Below, piece after piece: positions 5,750-14,147 of a stretch of DNA of 21,575 nt; position 1 is the first letter of the stretch; the number at the start of each line of letters is the position of its first letter. Position numbers and translations under genes: made by a program. The notes beneath the pieces are model-generated. The model saw only the letters and a list, made by a program, of their open reading frames with translations. It searched no databases and had not been told where the DNA came from. Source of the DNA: JALHUF01 sp050014795 (GTDB lineage: Bacteria; Acidobacteriota; Terriglobia; UBA7540); NCBI GenBank assembly GCA_050014795.1, contig JBEKCQ010000052.1:1-21575 (forward strand). Reading direction: 5' to 3'.

Positions 5750-8700
5750 TTGCGTTCCAAAAAGCGAAACACCTTGCGGCAAGACTTCGCGCTCGCCTCG
5801 ATCGGGCTGGCTCTGGCGCTTATCCCAGTCGCGCTTCGGGCGCAAAACTGGAACGGCAATCTCGAGGGTCTCGTCCTCGACCCCAGTGGCGCGGCCATCC
5901 CGGCGGCTTCGGTCGAGCTGCGCAACCCAGCGACGGGCCAAGCCCGCGCGATGCGCACCAACGAACAAGGCTTCTACAGTTTCCCGCTTGTTCCGGTGGG
6001 CACCTACGAACTCACAGTCTCCCAGGCCGGGTTTGCCGCGAAGATGCTGCGCGGCTTGGTGCTCCAGGTGGGCCAGACAGCGCGGCTGGACGTCATCCTG
6101 GAACTCTCTCGCGAGCAGACTGTAGTGCAAGTGGACGCTCTGCCACCACTCATCGAAGCGGCTTCGCCGGCGATCGGCGACGAGATCGACAACCAACGCG
6201 TCAGCCTGCTGCCCCTGAACGGCCGGCAATTCTCCCAACTGGCGCTCCTGGCCGCCGGAGCTGTGCCGCCCTATCCCAATAGCGCCGTGCAGCAGTTCAA
6301 CACTGCCGCCCAGGGGATCGGATTTTCCGTCAACGGGCAGCGTGCGGAGCGTAACAACTTCTCCCTCGATGGGATCACGCTGATGGAGCCTTTCGCTTAT
6401 AGCCTCACGGTGAATCCTTCCGTGGATGCCATCCGCGAGTTCCGCGTCGTGGAGAGTTCGTATTCATCCGAGCAGGGGCTGACCTCGGGCGCCCAGGTGA
6501 ACATTGCCTCCCGGTCGGGAACGAACCGCTTCTCCGGGACGGCGTACGAGTTCTTGCGCAACAGCGCGCTGGACGCTCGCAACTTCTTCGACGACCCGCA
6601 CCAGCCCATCCCGCCCTTTCGCCAGAACCAATTCGGAGCGAGCCTCGGCGGGCCGCTGCGGCGTGACCGCACGTTCTTCTTCTCCAACTACGAAGGCTTC
6701 CGCGTTCGCCAGAGCGTGACGAACACCACGCTGCTGCCACCTGAGGCGCTGAGACGCGGAGACTTCAGTGCCCTGTTGACTGGAAAGCTGTTTTCCCCTT
6801 GCTCCCAGCCGGGCAATCCCGCTGGCCCGGCGGACCCGTTGTTTGACACCGGCACAGTCTTCGACCCCGACACCGAGCGTGCTTTCACTTGCTCTAATGG
6901 GTCGGCCGATAAGCCAAATGTGATTGGTCTAAAGGACCCGTTCGCCTACAACGGACAACTCAACGTTATTCCGCCTGACCGGATTGATTCCTTATCCCGC
7001 GCCATTCTGGAGCGGTTGCCGCTGCCGAACCAGCCCAACACTGGGCCCGGGGACAACAACCACATCAACGTGGGGCTGCGTCGCGTGACCAGCGATCAAT
7101 TCCTTCTGCGGCTCGACCACCAGTTGAACGGTCAGCATCAACTCTTCGGACGGTTCCTGCTGTTCAATAGCGCTCAACTCTTCCCCTTTGTGCCCAACGG
7201 TTTCGCCCAAAATCCTCCGGCGCCCGCAGGCTTCGGGACCAACAAAGGCGATCGGGGAAGGAATCTGGCACTCGGTGTGACATCAGTCTTCCGGCCAACG
7301 CTCATCAACGACTTTCGCGTCGGCTACGCCTACTTTTTCGGAACCAAGGAAGCCGAAAACATCCGCAGTAATTTTCTCCAGTCGCTCGGCATCGAGCGTG
7401 CACCGGGCGCAATAAACCGCGGCATCCCGGCTATCAACGTCCCTGGCTACGCTGACATGGGCGACAGCGACATCTTCCAACCGTTTCTCCGGCGGAATCA
7501 CACGTTTCAGTTCACAGACAACCTGGTGTGGGTGAAAGGGCGGCACACGCTGAAGGTTGGCGCGGACATGCGCCGCCTGCGGCTGTTCTATCTGGTGGAG
7601 GACTTTGGCCAGGGCATCTTCTCGTTCAGCGAGGGTTTGGGATCGGTTTCGGGAACAGCCTTCTCGGACTTCCTGCTGGGCCGACCCTTTCTCTCGTTCG
7701 CCCAGGCGGGAAACTCCGGCGGGAACGACCGCCTGAATTACGCGGGCTTTTACTTTTCCGACGAATTCCGCCTCACGCGACGGTTGACGCTGAGTTACGG
7801 CCTGCGCGAGGAATTCTTCTCGCCGCCCACGAATGCCGACGGGCGCGCCTCTATCCTGGACCCCGCAAACGCCGCCCGCTACATCGTCCGCAACGACCGT
7901 AGCCAAGCCGCTGGTCTGCTCAGCAACCCGCTCGTCCAGAAGCTGCAACAGCAGTTCGACCTGCAGTTTATAACTTCTCAGGAAGCAGGCCTCCCCGCCT
8001 CGCTTCTCCAGCCCGACTGGGCCGGCTGGGCGCCGCGCTTGGGATTTGCCTACGACCTGAGCGGGCGGGGGACCACGTCACTGCGGGGCGGCTTCGGCGT
8101 GTTCAATTCCCTGGGCGAACTCGATTACGCGGCCGAGACGCGTTTGAGCGCTCCCATCACGGAATTTCTTTTTGGTCTGGATCTCTGCCGGTTCTATGGG
8201 CCGGGGGCCTGCGGGCAATCGTGGGCGCCTGCGCAGTTGAGTTACGCGCTCGCCTATGAACTGGGTAATGCGCCGCCGGTGGCGGTCTCTTCGCCGCCCT
8301 TCATCCGCAACGGCTACGCCTACGAATGGAGCTTGTCGCTAGAGCACCTGCTCACACCCAGCACGGTTTTTGCCGCCAGTTACGCCGGCTCGGCCGCGCA
8401 CAAGCTGCCGCGCCGGGCGCTCCAAAACCAGGGCGTGCCGAACCTGCCCGGCGTCCGCCGCGGCTTCCATCCGCAGCCTGGCTCCAACCAGTTCGTGCGC
8501 GCCACGGACGTAAACTCCAGCTACCACGCTTTGATACTTCGCCTGGAGCGGCGCTTAGCGCGCAGCCTGTCATTTGTGGCGGGATATACCTTCGGGAAGT
8601 CCATTGACACGGCTTCCGGCTTGAACGGCACCAACCAGCCCCAGGATAACTACAACTTGAAAGCCGAGCGCGGCCTCTCCGATTTCGACGTGCGCCAACG

Positions 8701-9250
8701 ATTCGTCCTTTCCAGTACCTGGGAGTTGCCCTTCGGAGTCGAGCGTCGTTGGCTGAAGCAAGGATGGACAGCAAGAATCTTCGGCCAGTGGCAACTAGCC
8801 AACATCCTGACCCTGCAAACCGGCCAGCCCACGACCGCTGTCCTACCGACCGCGCTGAGCGGTACGCAATCGAACGGGACTGACCGACCAGACCTCCTCT
8901 TCAATCCCAACTGGGGACTGAATCAGCGCAACCCCGAGCGATGGTTCAATCCAGGTGCCTTCCGGACGCCGCCGTTTTTCTTCGATTCATCGGGGAGCTT
9001 CAGTATTCCAGGCAACGAAGGCAGGAACGTCATCACGGGGCCCGACTTCAAGAACTGGGACGTAAGCTTCGAGCGCCACGCTCGCTTGAGCGAGCGCGCC
9101 AGTCTGATCCTGCGGGCCGACCTCTTCAACTTAACAAACCACCCCAACTTCGATCGGCCCGGGTTGATCTACGGAACGTCCAACTTCGGACGGATTAGTT
9201 CAGCACAGAACTCGCGCCAGATCCAGTTCTCGCTGCGCCTGAATTGGTGA
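5750..9250 (+). CDS. Oar-type TonB-dependent outer-membrane receptor under an FMN riboswitch
   Basis: 1,166 residues if started at the TTG at 5750; an in-frame TAG at 5693 and the position of the signal peptide limit other choices, and no Shine-Dalgarno is evident. In order: a signal peptide (basic LRSKKR, hydrophobic ALASIGLALALIPVAL, cut near RAQ, residue 32); a carboxypeptidase-regulatory-like beta-sandwich at about 37-118 (GLVLDPSGAAIPAASVELRN, TNEQGFYSFPLVPVGTYELTV); a plug at about 135-258 (LLPLNGRQFSQLALLAAG, NGQRAERNNFSLDGI, VNIASRSGTNRFSGT); and a long beta-barrel ending in the aromatic outer-membrane signature FSLRLNW. Such receptors import large or scarce substrates using TonB-ExbBD energy. 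This family is very abundant in Acidobacteriota and often linked to polymers, but the riboswitch upstream points to a flavin-related substrate. That assignment is inference. Confidence 0.92.
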   Translation: MRSKKRNTLRQDFALASIGLALALIPVALRAQNWNGNLEGLVLDPSGAAIPAASVELRNPATGQARAMRTNEQGFYSFPLVPVGTYELTVSQAGFAAKMLRGLVLQVGQTARLDVILELSREQTVVQVDALPPLIEAASPAIGDEIDNQRVSLLPLNGRQFSQLALLAAGAVPPYPNSAVQQFNTAAQGIGFSVNGQRAERNNFSLDGITLMEPFAYSLTVNPSVDAIREFRVVESSYSSEQGLTSGAQVNIASRSGTNRFSGTAYEFLRNSALDARNFFDDPHQPIPPFRQNQFGASLGGPLRRDRTFFFSNYEGFRVRQSVTNTTLLPPEALRRGDFSALLTGKLFSPCSQPGNPAGPADPLFDTGTVFDPDTERAFTCSNGSADKPNVIGLKDPFAYNGQLNVIPPDRIDSLSRAILERLPLPNQPNTGPGDNNHINVGLRRVTSDQFLLRLDHQLNGQHQLFGRFLLFNSAQLFPFVPNGFAQNPPAPAGFGTNKGDRGRNLALGVTSVFRPTLINDFRVGYAYFFGTKEAENIRSNFLQSLGIERAPGAINRGIPAINVPGYADMGDSDIFQPFLRRNHTFQFTDNLVWVKGRHTLKVGADMRRLRLFYLVEDFGQGIFSFSEGLGSVSGTAFSDFLLGRPFLSFAQAGNSGGNDRLNYAGFYFSDEFRLTRRLTLSYGLREEFFSPPTNADGRASILDPANAARYIVRNDRSQAAGLLSNPLVQKLQQQFDLQFITSQEAGLPASLLQPDWAGWAPRLGFAYDLSGRGTTSLRGGFGVFNSLGELDYAAETRLSAPITEFLFGLDLCRFYGPGACGQSWAPAQLSYALAYELGNAPPVAVSSPPFIRNGYAYEWSLSLEHLLTPSTVFAASYAGSAAHKLPRRALQNQGVPNLPGVRRGFHPQPGSNQFVRATDVNSSYHALILRLERRLARSLSFVAGYTFGKSIDTASGLNGTNQPQDNYNLKAERGLSDFDVRQRFVLSSTWELPFGVERRWLKQGWTARIFGQWQLANILTLQTGQPTTAVLPTALSGTQSNGTDRPDLLFNPNWGLNQRNPERWFNPGAFRTPPFFFDSSGSFSIPGNEGRNVITGPDFKNWDVSFERHARLSERASLILRADLFNLTNHPNFDRPGLIYGTSNFGRISSAQNSRQIQFSLRLNW

Positions 9251-9252
9251 AG

Positions 9253-9280
9253 TCTTCAGTTTTCAGCTGTCAGTGGTCAC
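9253..9280. repeat. 7-base-period array after the TonB-receptor gene
   Basis: Units TCTTCAG, TTTTCAG, CTGTCAG, TGGTCAC begin two bases after the receptor stop and run into the terminator-like hairpin at 9275. Confidence 0.45.
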
Positions 9281-9305
9281 ACAAGCACTCTGTGCTTGTG
9301 TGGCC
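9275..9305. terminator. 14-bp hairpin between convergent genes, likely bidirectional terminator
   Basis: GGTCACACAAGCAC (9275-9288) and GTGCTTGTGTGGCC (9292-9305) pair over 14 positions, with one G-T wobble, around a 3-base loop. It lies between the stops of the TonB receptor (9250) and DinB (9321). There is no T-tract on either side, so termination may be Rho-assisted or the hairpin may only protect 3' ends. Confidence 0.5.
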
Positions 9306-9320
9306 TCCTAGCCGTCACCC

Positions 9321-9803
9321 CTACCAGGGCTCGTCGGCTGACGGGCCATAGATGGACGGCACCCTGGCGCCCACCAGCCGCAAGTAGACACTCAACTGGC
9401 CGCGATGGTGGATCTGGTCGTGGAGGAGACTCCAGAGCCAGTCTTTCCCCGGCAACTCGAGCACCTTACCCTTACCCATGGGGAATTTGGTCTTCTTGGA
9501 GAACAGTTCTTCTCCCGCCTTGCGGACTTTCTTGACCAGAGCGGCGTGGCACCTCTGATACCCGCGGATGAGCGCTTCTTTTGTCTTCGGTGGCTTCACG
9601 TTGCCAAAGGTGATTCTGCTGCGGAGGCAGCCCTCGATCATCTCTTGTTCTTCGTAGGCAATTGTCCACATCAGTTCGTGCGCGCTCCTCGATATCTCAT
9701 GGGGGCGATAGCCCAGTCGGGCAGCAGGATAGTTCTCGAACACGCGAAGCGTTGTCTGAAACTCGCTTTCCCAGGTGGCAAGAAAATCCTCAAGCTGCGG
9801 CAT
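9321..9803 (-). CDS. DinB-family putative metal-dependent protein
   Basis: 160 residues, the normal length for the DinB/YfiT four-helix-bundle family. The three expected metal-binding histidines are visible: H42 in SAHELMWTIAYEEQ, and H128 and H132 in LLHDQIHHRGQLSVYLR, the latter being the family's hallmark. Members include thiol-dependent transferases and DNA-damage-inducible proteins of unknown function; the reaction here cannot be told. The start ATG at 9803 has a good GGAGGT 8 bases upstream. It lies downstream of msrP on the same strand, separated by 129 bases containing hairpins, so it is probably a separate unit. Confidence 0.88.
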   Translation of the reverse strand: MPQLEDFLATWESEFQTTLRVFENYPAARLGYRPHEISRSAHELMWTIAYEEQEMIEGCLRSRITFGNVKPPKTKEALIRGYQRCHAALVKKVRKAGEELFSKKTKFPMGKGKVLELPGKDWLWSLLHDQIHHRGQLSVYLRLVGARVPSIYGPSADEPW

Positions 9804-9875
9804 GTGCGTTGACCTCCGTTGGAAAATTCAAGGTACCAACCGCCCCATACGATACCACCAAACAGGCGCGAGGTA

Positions 9876-9907
9876 GAGGCGGGTTCGCCTCGTCCCGCTT
9901 TGCGGGA
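9876..9907 (-). terminator. Paired small hairpins downstream of msrP
   Basis: GAGGCG/CGCCTC (9876-9881 and 9886-9891) and TCCCGC/GCGGGA (9893-9898 and 9902-9907) are adjacent perfect inverted repeats starting 26 bases past the msrP stop. They have no T-tract. They could terminate msrP or be a REP-like element. Confidence 0.35.
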
Positions 9908-9932
9908 TGGCGGCCTCCGGGTGAAGCCTCCG

Positions 9933-10898
9933 CTACTTGTACAGGGAAGCGACGTATTTCTCGTAGCCGTTGTACAGCCGGGTAGGAACGACTCCTTCGG
10001 TTCCGACCAACTGCTCATGCGCTTGGGGCCAGCGGGGGTGGGGCTTCGCCGGATCGACGTTTGCCACGAAATCGTACTCCGTAGGGATCGTCGCATTCCA
10101 GAAAGTCGGTGGCTGTTCGTCGGTGAATTCGAACCTCGTGATGCCCTTGATGCTCTTGAAGCCATATTTCCACGGAATGTGCAGGCGCAGCGGCGCGCCG
10201 TTCTGGTTGGGCAAGGTCTTCCCGTACATGCCCACGACGAGGAGCGCCAGTTCGTTGGTGGCTTCGGCGAGCGTCAGGGCTTCGTGATAGGGCCAGGGGT
10301 ACGAGGTGGCAACCCGCTGCCCCTCCGCCTGGGCGGGGCGGTAGAAGCTGACCATGCGGACGTAGCGGGCCTTGGATTTGGGCGCACACCACTCGACGAA
10401 CTTCTTCATCGGGAAGCCAATCCATGGGACGATGATGGCCCACGTCTCGACGCATCGGTGGCGATAGACCCGCTCCTCCAGCGGCATCCGTCGAACCAGG
10501 TCGTCCACGTCGATTTTGCGCGGCTTCTCCACCAAGCCTTTGATCTCGATCTCCCAAGGCCGTGGCTCGAACTCCTCTGCCAGCTTCCACACACGGTCCT
10601 TGATTTCGGTGAACTCGTAATAGTTGTTGAATCTCGTAGCGACGCGTTCCGCTGTGATGGGATGGTCCACTACGTACTCGGGATTGCGGACCGCGCTTAT
10701 ACGCAGTAACTCGGACTTTCGCTTCGGGGCGGGAAATGCCGCCAACAGGCCGCCCTCACCCGAGAAAACCAGACCGCCAATTCCCACCCCCGCTGCGGCT
10801 GACGCGCCTGCCAAGAATTTGCGTCGGTTGAGGTAAACGTGCTCCGGCGTCGCTTCACGCTCGGGAATGTGCCAGCCTCTGGGAATCTTGATGAGCAT
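9933..10898 (-). CDS. msrP: Protein-methionine-sulfoxide reductase catalytic subunit MsrP (YedY family)
   Basis: 321 residues, matching the family. A twin-arginine export signal is clear: NRRKFLAGA at 24-32 followed by a hydrophobic alanine/glycine stretch, so the folded molybdoenzyme is sent to the periplasm by Tat. The molybdenum ligand is Cys149 in YRHRCVETWA, and the upstream NNYYEF (91-96) matches the pterin-binding N-terminal part of YedY; GAPLRLHIPWKYGFKSIKGI is another conserved block. MsrP reduces oxidised methionines in periplasmic proteins. In proteobacteria electrons come from the heme membrane protein MsrQ, usually the next gene; none is present here. The start ATG at 10898 has AGGG 5 bases upstream. 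The gene is divergent from the beta-helix lipoprotein. Confidence 0.92.
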   Translation of the reverse strand: MLIKIPRGWHIPEREATPEHVYLNRRKFLAGASAAAGVGIGGLVFSGEGGLLAAFPAPKRKSELLRISAVRNPEYVVDHPITAERVATRFNNYYEFTEIKDRVWKLAEEFEPRPWEIEIKGLVEKPRKIDVDDLVRRMPLEERVYRHRCVETWAIIVPWIGFPMKKFVEWCAPKSKARYVRMVSFYRPAQAEGQRVATSYPWPYHEALTLAEATNELALLVVGMYGKTLPNQNGAPLRLHIPWKYGFKSIKGITRFEFTDEQPPTFWNATIPTEYDFVANVDPAKPHPRWPQAHEQLVGTEGVVPTRLYNGYEKYVASLYK

Positions 10899-11014
10899 GT
10901 CGCCCTGCCTGCGAACAGAGGCACTATGCTAACACGCCGTGCAGGTCTTTCGCGTCTTCGCATCTGGCCACGTTACCCTCAGCCAAGTCTCCGTGCCTCG
11001 TGTGAACCCCAGCA

Positions 11015-11043
11015 TTGACTCCGGCGCGAACCCGTCTTATAAG
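11015..11043 (+). promoter_or_regulatory. Sigma70-like promoter of the beta-helix lipoprotein gene
   Basis: TTGACT (11015-11020), a 17-base spacer, then TATAAG (11038-11043), each five of six matches. Transcription would begin near 11050, giving a leader of about 31 nt to the ATG at 11081 and excluding the longer frame that begins at 11015. Confidence 0.65.
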
Positions 11044-11080
11044 GGCGTTACACAATGTGTTTTTGCCTGGAGCTTCCACC

Positions 11081-12670
11081 ATGAAGAACCGTCAGCTCTT
11101 GATAACTCTTCTCGTTATCGGCGTTGCCCTCTGCGGCATGTTGGGGTGCGCCAAACCGCGGGAGTTGGTCCGCTCCCCTGGCCACACGACGTATTACGTC
11201 GATAGCGAGCAGGGCAACGATCAGAACAATGGGACCGCGCCCGAGAAGGCGTGGAAAAGCCTAGGGCGCGTCAACGGCACCATCTATGCCCCAGGGGACA
11301 AGATCCTGTTCAAAGCCGGCGGGCGATTCCCCGGCCAACTCGCGCCCGAGGGGTCGGGCAAAGAAGGGGCTCCGATCGTCGTCGATGTCAATGGCACGGG
11401 CAACCAGCCTGTCATCGAGGCGAACGGTGACTACCACGAGGCGCTGCTGCTCAGCAACCAAGAGTTCTGGGAAATCAACAACCTCGAGTTGACGAACACG
11501 GGCCTGACACGCGAGAAGTTCCGCTACGGCGTGCGCGTGCGGGCCTGGGATTTCGGAACCATCCGTCACATCCATCTAAGGAGCCTCTTCGTTCACGATG
11601 TCAACGGTTCCCTCACGAAAGAAGACCGGGGTGAAGGCCACGGGATCGTTTGGGAAAATGGTGGCAAGAAGACACCGAGCCGGTTTGACGGCTTGCTCAT
11701 CGAAGCCTGCCATCTGCTCCGCACCGATCGCAACGGCATCTGCGGCTACAGCGAGAATTCGAACCGGGACAACTGGTTTCCCAGCCTGAACGTCGTGATC
11801 CGCAACAACCTGCTGGAAGACATCGGCGGCGACGGGATAAAGGTGTGGGGCTGCGATGGCGCTTTGGTGGAGCACAACCGTCTGTTCGGGGCCAACCGAC
11901 GTGCGCCGGACTACTCGGCTGGGATCTGGCCGTGGAGCAGCGACCGCACCCTCATCCAGTTCAACGAAGTGAGCAGCGTCAAGAGTACGCGCGACGGTCA
12001 GGCGTTTGACTCCGACGGAAACTGCCAGGGCACGGTGTTTCAGTACAACTACAGCCACGACAACGAAGGCGGATTCATGCTGATCTGCAGCGCCGGAGAA
12101 TGGTCGCCGCCCTCGATGGTCCCCAACACCGGCACCGTGGTCCGCTACAACATTAGCCAGAACGATCGCGCCCGTACATTTCATATCAGCGGCCCTGTCA
12201 AGAACGTCCGCATTTACCACAACGACTTCTTCATCGGGAAAGACCTGGCCGTGCCCATCTTCCTGTTCACGGATTGGAATGGTTGGCCTGATGGCGTCTA
12301 TGTCGCGAACAATATCTTCTACGCGGAAGGAAGGGCACGTTATAGCCACGGCACAGGTCGCAACCCCGACGGGACTTATCGGGACGCGCCGGGCCTTGGC
12401 CAAAGCACGAACAACGTTTTCCAGAGCAACGTCTACTACGGCCAGCACGTCAACCGGCCCAAGGACGCCAGGGCCATCACTGCCGACCCAGTGTTGGTGA
12501 ACCCCGGCAGCGGCAGGGTCGGGTTCGAGTCCCTGGAAGGCTACAAGCTCAAAGATGGGTCGCCGTGCATTGCCGCGGGAGTTCCCATCAAGGACCACGG
12601 CGGCCGCGATTTCTGGGGCAACAAGATTCCCGAGGGCAAGAACCCCGACGTCGGGGCACATCAGAGATAG
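11081..12670 (+). CDS. Right-handed parallel beta-helix lipoprotein
   Basis: 529 residues from the ATG at 11081. The N-terminus MKNRQLLITLLVIGVALCGMLGC is a lipoprotein signal with a slightly atypical lipobox (MLGC), predicting attachment through Cys23. The mature protein starts with the TYYVDSEQGNDQNNGTAPEKAW block that opens many pectate-lyase-like beta-helix proteins, then successive coils such as INNLELTNTGL, VVIRNNLLEDIGGDGIKV, GTVFQYNYSHDNEGGFML, GTVVRYNISQND and VYVANNIFY, and ends in the usual NPDVGAHQR. This fold binds or cleaves polysaccharides; no catalytic residues can be assigned. GGAG 9 bases upstream serves as Shine-Dalgarno. It is a single gene, convergent with the decarboxylase. 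Confidence 0.88.
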   Translation: MKNRQLLITLLVIGVALCGMLGCAKPRELVRSPGHTTYYVDSEQGNDQNNGTAPEKAWKSLGRVNGTIYAPGDKILFKAGGRFPGQLAPEGSGKEGAPIVVDVNGTGNQPVIEANGDYHEALLLSNQEFWEINNLELTNTGLTREKFRYGVRVRAWDFGTIRHIHLRSLFVHDVNGSLTKEDRGEGHGIVWENGGKKTPSRFDGLLIEACHLLRTDRNGICGYSENSNRDNWFPSLNVVIRNNLLEDIGGDGIKVWGCDGALVEHNRLFGANRRAPDYSAGIWPWSSDRTLIQFNEVSSVKSTRDGQAFDSDGNCQGTVFQYNYSHDNEGGFMLICSAGEWSPPSMVPNTGTVVRYNISQNDRARTFHISGPVKNVRIYHNDFFIGKDLAVPIFLFTDWNGWPDGVYVANNIFYAEGRARYSHGTGRNPDGTYRDAPGLGQSTNNVFQSNVYYGQHVNRPKDARAITADPVLVNPGSGRVGFESLEGYKLKDGSPCIAAGVPIKDHGGRDFWGNKIPEGKNPDVGAHQR

Positions 12671-12712
12671 GGGGCTGGCGGTTCGGAACTAGGGGCTGGG
12701 GAACGAGGAAGC
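12671..12712. repeat. 7-base-period array between convergent beta-helix and decarboxylase genes
   Basis: Units GGGGCTG, GCGGTTC, GGAACTA, GGGGCTG, GGGAACG, AGGAAGC fill the gap between the stops at 12670 and 12718. GGGGCTGG recurs exactly 21 bases (three units) apart. Confidence 0.4.
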
Positions 12713-12717
12713 TCCTC

Positions 12718-14121
12718 TCAGCGCGATGACCCGGCCGGTCCTGCGCGCCGCTGGAGAACAACGCGAGTGGCCCGGTCCAGGATTTCCCAGATACGATCAA
12801 TCCACTCGCGGTGTTCTGGCTTCATTAGGACGGAACGCAGACAAGTTACCGTGTCTCGATCCCGCTCCATCGCGGCCCCGGCAGGATCGAAAAACTCCAC
12901 CGGCAATTCCGCCAGCGCCAAGTGGAGATGCTGCTGCGCGGCCTCCGCAAAGATCAGCCTGGCGATCTCCGACGCTTCACTCACTCGCCCGGCACGCGGC
13001 ACCCAAACCACGATGTCCAACTCTGGCGGGAACGCAGTCACGAAGCGTCCGTCCGCGCGCAGCTTGTCATAGAGGGCCAGCGCCGCGGCACGCGTGAGGC
13101 TCAGCATCTGAGCGAATCTACCGCCCTTCACGAGCGGCAGCAGCTTCTGAGTAGCCCACAGCGCCACCGCGGCGGCCCCGGGCCGGGAGCACTCCAGACT
13201 GATCTCGCCCAGATGCAGTTCCTGGGAGCTGAAGTAGGTGTACGGCGAGTCATGTTTGTAGAAGCGACCGACCGTGGGATCGCGGAAGAGCACGCAGCCG
13301 CACCCGTAAGGCTGGAGACCATGCTTGTGCGGATCAATGACGATGGAGTCCACCTCACCCAACCGGCCGTAGGCGCGGCGGGATGCTGCCGTCAGGTTAT
13401 CGGCCAGGAGGAAGTAGCCACCATAGGCCGCGTCGGCGTGCAATCGGAAACCGTACCGCTCGCGCAGGGCCAGCAGTTCCGGTAAAGGATCGATGGAGCC
13501 CGTGGCCGTCGTTCCGATCGTGGCCACGACCGTGCCGATGCCGCTTTTCTCGAGCCGTCTTTGCAGCGCCTCCAGATCCAGCCGCCCGATTCGGTCGCAG
13601 GGAATGGCTTCAAACTCCAACCCCAGCACGCCGCTGATGCGTTTATGCGTGTAGTGAGCCTGTTCAGAAGCGACGACTGTGGTGCCGGGACGGAGCCGTC
13701 CCGCCACCCACAGAGCCTCCAGGTTGGCCATCGTACCGCCACTGCACAGGTGGCCAAGGTGCGTGTCCCAACCGAACAGGCGCGCGATCTCGGCCACCGC
13801 TTCCTTCTCCATGGCCGAACTGGCCCGTCCGCCGTCCAGCGCGTGGTTGTTGGGGTTGATCCACATCGCCAACGTATAGGCGAGTCGAGCCACGGGATGG
13901 GGCGGCTTGAGCATTTGTCCGGCGTAGAACGGATGAAAGTAGGGGTAATTGTCTTGGAGGCGCTCGGCGACATCAAAAAGCACGCTCTCCATGGCCTGGA
14001 TCTCGGAAGCGGGGGCAGCCATCCGTGGCAGCTCACCAAATCCGGCTTCGAGTCTGTCGAGGGCGGCAACAAGAATCCGTAGGGAATCCTTTTCCAATAG
14101 CTCTGACGGCAAGTCTTTCAT
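12718..14121 (-). CDS. PLP-dependent group II decarboxylase-like enzyme
   Basis: About 467 residues from the ATG at 14121. The fold-type I landmarks are in place: SGGTMANLEAL (127-137), histidine 156 in SEQAHYTHK which stacks on the cofactor ring, GTTATGSIDPL (203-213), aspartate 230 in HADAAYGG which binds the pyridine nitrogen, and the Schiff-base lysine 266 in DPHKHGLQPYG. The family decarboxylates amino acids such as aromatic acids, glutamate or aspartate, and related members are lyases; the substrate is not predictable from this sequence. A longer frame begins at 14262, but its first 47 residues are arginine-rich and unlike the family. AGGG lies about 10 bases before the chosen ATG. Cytoplasmic, with no neighbour in an obvious pathway. 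Confidence 0.88.
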   Translation of the reverse strand: MKDLPSELLEKDSLRILVAALDRLEAGFGELPRMAAPASEIQAMESVLFDVAERLQDNYPYFHPFYAGQMLKPPHPVARLAYTLAMWINPNNHALDGGRASSAMEKEAVAEIARLFGWDTHLGHLCSGGTMANLEALWVAGRLRPGTTVVASEQAHYTHKRISGVLGLEFEAIPCDRIGRLDLEALQRRLEKSGIGTVVATIGTTATGSIDPLPELLALRERYGFRLHADAAYGGYFLLADNLTAASRRAYGRLGEVDSIVIDPHKHGLQPYGCGCVLFRDPTVGRFYKHDSPYTYFSSQELHLGEISLECSRPGAAAVALWATQKLLPLVKGGRFAQMLSLTRAAALALYDKLRADGRFVTAFPPELDIVVWVPRAGRVSEASEIARLIFAEAAQQHLHLALAELPVEFFDPAGAAMERDRDTVTCLRSVLMKPEHREWIDRIWEILDRATRVVLQRRAGPAGSSR

Positions 14122-14147
14122 CGGCCTGACCCTTTCTCCCTCAGAAC

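Noticed and set aside
5566..6282. 238-residue plus-strand frame overlapping the TonB-receptor start
   Set aside because: It covers the 3' end of the FMN aptamer and the conserved signal peptide and plug of the receptor in another frame; its product is arginine/proline-rich with no domain.
11576..12661. 361-residue frame antisense to the beta-helix gene
   Set aside because: Shadow frame in GC-rich DNA; the plus strand has signal peptide, promoter and family motifs.
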